From Patescibacteria group bacterium (GTDB lineage Bacteria; Patescibacteriota; JACMRA01): a DNA stretch of 17,592 bases. Below the pieces are notes generated by a model that worked only from the letters and a program-made list of their open reading frames with translations, had not been told where the DNA came from and searched no databases. The first letter of the stretch is position 1, and every line of letters begins with the position of its first letter. The stretch is from positions 1 to 17,592 of the forward strand of contig JAOZKL010000013.1 of the NCBI GenBank assembly GCA_029935375.1, read 5' to 3'. Below, piece after piece: positions 14,827-17,592 of this stretch. A program made the position numbers and the translations under genes.

Positions 14827-16227
14827 CTAGAATAGGGACTTGTTCTGATATAATATCAAGCTATTATCTCTTAGGCATATTTGAGAGTTTTCATATATAC
14901 CAACTTTGCACTCTGCATTTTCTATCCATTTGTTTAGTGAATATTTTATTATAGTATCATTTACACTGCCTTTGTTGTGCCACATAGATAGTGTTTCAGT
15001 ATTTGTATATATCATTATACGGCTCCAACTGTTTGAGTAACTTAGTATTATATCTTCAAAATTATCTTCTATACTTAGTTTCATTAACATATCACGGTCT
15101 TGAAGATCTAGATTGTGTGAGAATATCTGTTTTGCACTATCCATCCAGTACAGTGTTTCTCCTTGGCTTGTAACAATAGCAGTGTCTTGGCTAATTATTT
15201 GTAAGGTAGTTTTGTTATAATCTGGTACATATATTAACTTGTTTTTTAGTTTAAACATTGTGCCTTGGTGCACTGGTTTGGCTATAAACACCTCTCCATG
15301 GTAATCGTTATTCAGTAATATAGGTTCTATTTCTTTGTGCTTGAAATGTTCATAATCGTTGAAATTGATCATGGCCATATCTTCTCCAAGATCGTTCCTA
15401 TTGAACTTATAAATTTTGTCTGATTTCCATATCCAGACAGAATCTGGAATATTTGTATAGTGCAGTCCGTTTATATTTGAATCTACAAAATTTGCAATTG
15501 GCTCTTCAGAGGTTATATCAAAGACCCATAAATTATTATCATTATCTAAAAATATGATATTATTATCAGAGCCCTTTGCTATCGTTCTGATTTCGTTTGT
15601 TATCTTTGTCGCTATGTTCATTATTTTCCATCCATCATTTTTGTATAATAACAATCCCTGGTCTTTATTCCAGAATATATTATTATATACAATATCCCAC
15701 CTGCCGTTGTTTATTATTGTATTGCCACCATCTATAGTAACAATCTCTTTCTCGCCTTCTATACCAGCAAGGCCATATAATTGTATAAAAGTATTTTGTT
15801 CTTGATCTTGAACTAAGATATATTTATCTGATAGTATCGTGATTATATTTGCGTCTTCAGATTTTTCTATTGTACGATTTTCTGTTGGAAGTAGAAACAG
15901 GTCATCAAATGTAGCGATTCCATTTTTTTTGGCTTCGCTCCATACCGTAAAATTCTCATCCATAAACCTATCCTTCCGCACTTGAAGGTTTATTGTTTTA
16001 TTGTCCGGAGCAGGAAAATCATCTGGGGTTGTGATAACTTTTTTACCATTATGGTACACATCAGCACCTCTTGGTTTTGTATGAAATTGTATATTTATTG
16101 TGTTGTTAAGGGTTTTTTCTTCAAAATCTATATTATAACCTAGTGAGTAGATTGTAATTGCGGAGGAAGCCGCCACAAAAAAAGTAGTGAAGATTATCAG
16201 AAAAATTAGTCGATATTTTCTAGGCAT
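14827..16227 (-). CDS. PEGA-domain membrane-anchored extracellular protein
   Basis: 466 residues. A hydrophobic N-terminal segment (about 7-28) is a signal anchor. A PEGA-type domain follows at about 43-95: 'IQFHTKPRGADVYHNGKKV', then 'TTP' and a strand ending near 'MDENFTVW'. The rest (about 115-460) is a series of short beta strands with repeated patterns of the kind 'NNIIFLDNDNNLWVFD' and 'DSVWIWKSDKIYKFN', suggesting a beta propeller. Cys443 and Cys453 near the end could form a disulfide. PEGA domains are found on surface proteins and are thought to act as rigid envelope-associated modules; no enzymatic site is visible. The gene stands alone on the minus strand, divergent from the next plus-strand gene. 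It ends in TAG. Confidence 0.75.
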   Translation of the reverse strand: MPRKYRLIFLIIFTTFFVAASSAITIYSLGYNIDFEEKTLNNTINIQFHTKPRGADVYHNGKKVITTPDDFPAPDNKTINLQVRKDRFMDENFTVWSEAKKNGIATFDDLFLLPTENRTIEKSEDANIITILSDKYILVQDQEQNTFIQLYGLAGIEGEKEIVTIDGGNTIINNGRWDIVYNNIFWNKDQGLLLYKNDGWKIMNIATKITNEIRTIAKGSDNNIIFLDNDNNLWVFDITSEEPIANFVDSNINGLHYTNIPDSVWIWKSDKIYKFNRNDLGEDMAMINFNDYEHFKHKEIEPILLNNDYHGEVFIAKPVHQGTMFKLKNKLIYVPDYNKTTLQIISQDTAIVTSQGETLYWMDSAKQIFSHNLDLQDRDMLMKLSIEDNFEDIILSYSNSWSRIMIYTNTETLSMWHNKGSVNDTIIKYSLNKWIENAECKVGIYENSQICLRDNSLILYQNKSLF

Positions 16228-16237
16228 GTCTTGTTCA

Positions 16238-16266
16238 TTGTTATCTTATTATTTCAGATTTGTCAA
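16238..16266 (-). promoter_or_regulatory. Candidate promoter of the PEGA-protein gene
   Basis: On the minus strand, exact TTGACA (16266-16261) with TAACAA (16243-16238, 3/6) at 17 bp. Predicted start close to the ATG at 16227. The -10 is weak, so support comes mainly from the -35 box. Confidence 0.4.
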
Positions 16267-16288
16267 TATAATTGTTTTATTTTTATAG

Positions 16289-16320
16289 TTGACAAGAAAC
16301 AAAAAAGTTGCACATATAAA
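16289..16320 (+). promoter_or_regulatory. Candidate promoter of the thioredoxin-fold-like gene
   Basis: Exact TTGACA (16289-16294). The nearest good -10 candidate is TATAAA (16315-16320), at 20 bp, longer than usual; ATATAA lies at 19 bp. Divergent to the PEGA promoter, with the -35 boxes 22 bp apart. Confidence 0.4.
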
Positions 16321-16347
16321 TATATAATTTATTGAATTTGTTTGTTT

Positions 16348-16863
16348 ATGATAAAAAAAATTTTTACAAAACTTAATAATAGAAAATTTATCTCTATTTC
16401 TGTTAGTGTTTTTGTTGGATTAGCTCTTTTAACCTCTCTTTGGTTTTTCAACAACGAAAATTCAAAACACAGACAAGGTGATATTGAGGTTCATGCTAAT
16501 GAATTGAGCGAATTAGAGAATATCGTAGATTATCAAAAAGTTATAATTGAAGATTATGTTGGAGATAAGATCATTATATTTCACAATGGCATAGGGGAGA
16601 AGACAAAACAAGCTAGGGGTTTTGTAAGTACTTTGACATATCCAGTTGAAGAATACACTTATCCAGAAGGGTCTTCTAAAGGTTATTTCCTTGGTCTAAA
16701 AGATTTTTATAAAGCAAGTTCTGGAGAGTCTGAAAGTTTTGGATACTTTCCTATTATTTTTATAGGAGAAAATGCATACTCTGGTTTTAATGATGAGATT
16801 CAAGAGGCTGCGATTAACTATATTTATTCAGATATCGATGAAGGTATTGCAGTGGTGGAGTAG
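16348..16863 (+). CDS. Membrane-anchored protein with possible cysteine-free thioredoxin-like fold
   Basis: 171 residues from ATG 16348; an in-frame TTG at 16342 would add two residues. There is a short basic N-terminus, one membrane segment (about 15-33), and an extracellular domain (about 45-171). The domain order suggests thioredoxin: strand 'KIIIFHNG', a helix where CxxC would start ('GIGEKTKQA'), a middle helical part, then 'GYFPIIFIGENAYSGF', which looks like the cis-Pro strand and 'GF' turn of thioredoxin-like proteins, and a final helix 'NDEIQEAAINYI'. There is no cysteine anywhere in the protein, so it could not be a redox enzyme; a structural or binding role would follow. The family call is tentative. 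An A8 run lies at codons 2-5. It ends in TAG. Confidence 0.6.
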   Translation: MIKKIFTKLNNRKFISISVSVFVGLALLTSLWFFNNENSKHRQGDIEVHANELSELENIVDYQKVIIEDYVGDKIIIFHNGIGEKTKQARGFVSTLTYPVEEYTYPEGSSKGYFLGLKDFYKASSGESESFGYFPIIFIGENAYSGFNDEIQEAAINYIYSDIDEGIAVVE

Positions 16864-16922
16864 TCTCTGTTTTGTAGTTAGCTAAAGTTGAGCTCTTGCC
16901 AATAATGCTAAATTATGTTATT

Positions 16923-16928
16923 TATAAT
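16923..16928 (+). promoter_or_regulatory. Possible -10 box upstream of the TGA-rich gene
   Basis: Exact TATAAT at 16923-16928, 45 nt before the ATG at 16974, with no TTGACA at a usable distance. This is the reverse of the pattern at the other genes here (perfect -35, poor -10). Could be chance in AT-rich sequence. Confidence 0.3.
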
Positions 16929-16931
16929 ATC

Positions 16932-16952
16932 TGCCTCATTGAGGTAATTTTT
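16932..16952 (+). terminator. Weak hairpin with short T run after the 16348-16863 gene
   Basis: TGCCTC-ATT-GAGGTA (16932-16946) can form a 6-bp stem with one G-T pair, followed by ATTTTT. The tail is short, so it may be a weak terminator or chance. Confidence 0.3.
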
Positions 16953-16973
16953 ATATTCTTATTTTTGATACTT

Positions 16974-17592
16974 ATGTTTATCACTTACATTACAGATTGT
17001 ACAGACTCTCCAACTAGGTGACGCTTGGCAACAAGGGTAGGTTATCTTTTTGGATTATCTCCGAACATGGTTGAAGTTTCTTCTGATCTCAATTGACTGT
17101 GATCTATAGAAGCTGCGTGATGCCTTGTAGATATAATCGATTCTGCAGAGGGCAATTGAAGGTGAGTAATACTTGTAAATGTTGCTCCTCGTAATTGAAA
17201 GGCAAAGAAATGGTCAAATTGAACTCCATTTTGATATTTCTATGTTGGTAACATTCTAGTCTGAACTACTATTGATGATTGCACACTATCCCTTGTTAAA
17301 AAACTCTGAATTCTTAAGAGGGATCTGAAGGTCTTTGATATTCCAACTGTTATGAATTGGGCTGTAGATAAATCGCTCATTTCTGAAACAAAAGCAGTAG
17401 CGGTTGAAAACACTCAGTTTCGTAGTTTTGAGTTTCTTCCTCGTGTTATTAAGCGAGTTTTTGCTAAAAAAGATGTTCCATCAAAAAGCATGAGCCTTGC
17501 TGAAATCAAAGACCTTGATTCTGTAGCATGGTTGGTTGATAGCTTTGGTAATGTAAAAACTACTATACTACCTCAAGAAGTATGATTTGAAT
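16974..17592 (+). CDS. SAM hydrolase/DUF62-like protein with in-frame TGA codons read as glycine (3' end outside window)
   Basis: One frame runs from ATG 16974 to the window edge (206 codons) with no TAA or TAG but twelve TGA: 17019, 17094, 17100, 17118, 17157, 17163, 17196, 17220, 17232, 17262, 17307 and 17583. Read as Gly they give sensible motifs such as 'NGTPFGYF' and 'NGKAKKW'. The protein resembles the SAM hydroxide adenosyltransferase / SAM hydrolase family (DUF62): an N-terminal 'ITDCTD' (compare 'TDFG'), a central 'VILVNVAPR' strand (compare 'VVVVDPGVG'), and a C-terminal 'WLVDSFGNVKTTI' (compare 'VDRFGNLVTNI'). Trp is encoded by TGG three times, and Gly by GGN only five times. Under the standard code only 17352-17585 survives as an ORF. 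It has no TTGACA upstream, unlike its neighbours. The fold call is moderate; the recoding signal itself is strong. Confidence 0.72.

Noticed and set aside
16342..16347. TTG at 16342 as start of the thioredoxin-like gene
   Set aside because: The ATG two codons later is a more likely start and keeps the normal basic N-terminus before the membrane segment.
16974..17351. Ordinary pseudogene decay or a non-coding RNA in this apparently gene-free stretch
   Set aside because: Stops are exclusively TGA in one frame with none of TAA or TAG, and the encoded motifs are coherent; I see no tmRNA, RNase P or 6S signature.
17352..17585. A separate 77-codon gene starting at ATG 17352 and ending at TGA 17583
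   Set aside because: The same frame continues upstream to ATG 16974 with only TGA interruptions, and family motifs span the supposed start; it is an artefact of using the standard code.
16974..17592. Reading TGA as tryptophan (code 4)
   Set aside because: It would give many Trp in turn positions, while TGG is also used for Trp; Gly fits the motifs better. An alignment would settle it.
1..17592. CRISPR arrays, insertion sequences, rRNA genes, riboswitches
   Set aside because: I saw no regularly spaced direct repeats, transposase, terminal inverted repeats, rRNA segments or riboswitch-like conserved folds.

Overview
The window looks like a piece of a small-genome, AT-rich bacterium, most plausibly of the Candidate Phyla Radiation (Patescibacteria). 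The pointers are very tight gene packing, almost no Shine-Dalgarno sequences, and a mix of informational genes (metG, ftsH, truB, tRNA-Gln, rmuC, a short recO) with envelope proteins often seen in that group (DUF2207, DUF4389, LysM, PEGA, surface-anchored nuclease). This lineage call is an inference; there is no rRNA or other marker here to fix it.

Layout. 1-342 is the C-terminus of a DUF2207-type membrane protein. 435-1016 is an unrecognised, probably beta-rich protein behind a promoter whose spacer holds a G8 tract. 1020-4494 (minus) is an ftsH-metG unit. 4600-4673 is tRNA-Gln(CUG) with a clear terminator, followed by truB. 5604-9404 is a 1266-residue phage-tail-fibre-like modular protein with lectin-like C-terminal domains. 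9401-12489 (minus) is an rmuC / recO-like / alpha-beta-hydrolase-like operon. 12482-12886 is a small unknown gene that overlaps the 5' end of rmuC head-to-head. 12894-13463 (minus) is a membrane-anchored staphylococcal-nuclease-like protein. 13537-14131 is a two-copy DUF4389 membrane protein broken by one extra base in a T8 run. 14267-14818 is a single-pass LysM protein. 14827-16227 (minus) is a PEGA-domain anchored protein. 16348-16863 is a membrane-anchored protein with a possible cysteine-free thioredoxin fold.

The most striking item is at the right edge. From 16974 to the window end there is one long frame whose only 'stops' are twelve TGA codons. Read with TGA as glycine (as in genetic code 25 of Absconditabacteria and Gracilibacteria) it becomes a continuous SAM-hydrolase/DUF62-like protein. 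Roughly 5,300 codons in the rest of the window contain no in-frame TGA, and truB ends in TGA. Two coding regimes therefore meet at about 16864-16973. Assembly chimerism, transfer from a code-25 neighbour, or real local recoding would each explain this.

Transcription logic. Ten exact TTGACA hexamers sit ahead of nearly every transcription unit, three times as divergent back-to-back pairs, with poorer -10 boxes. The two strong intrinsic terminators each separate co-directional units; the four convergent gene pairs meet within -4 to +8 nt with no terminator visible.
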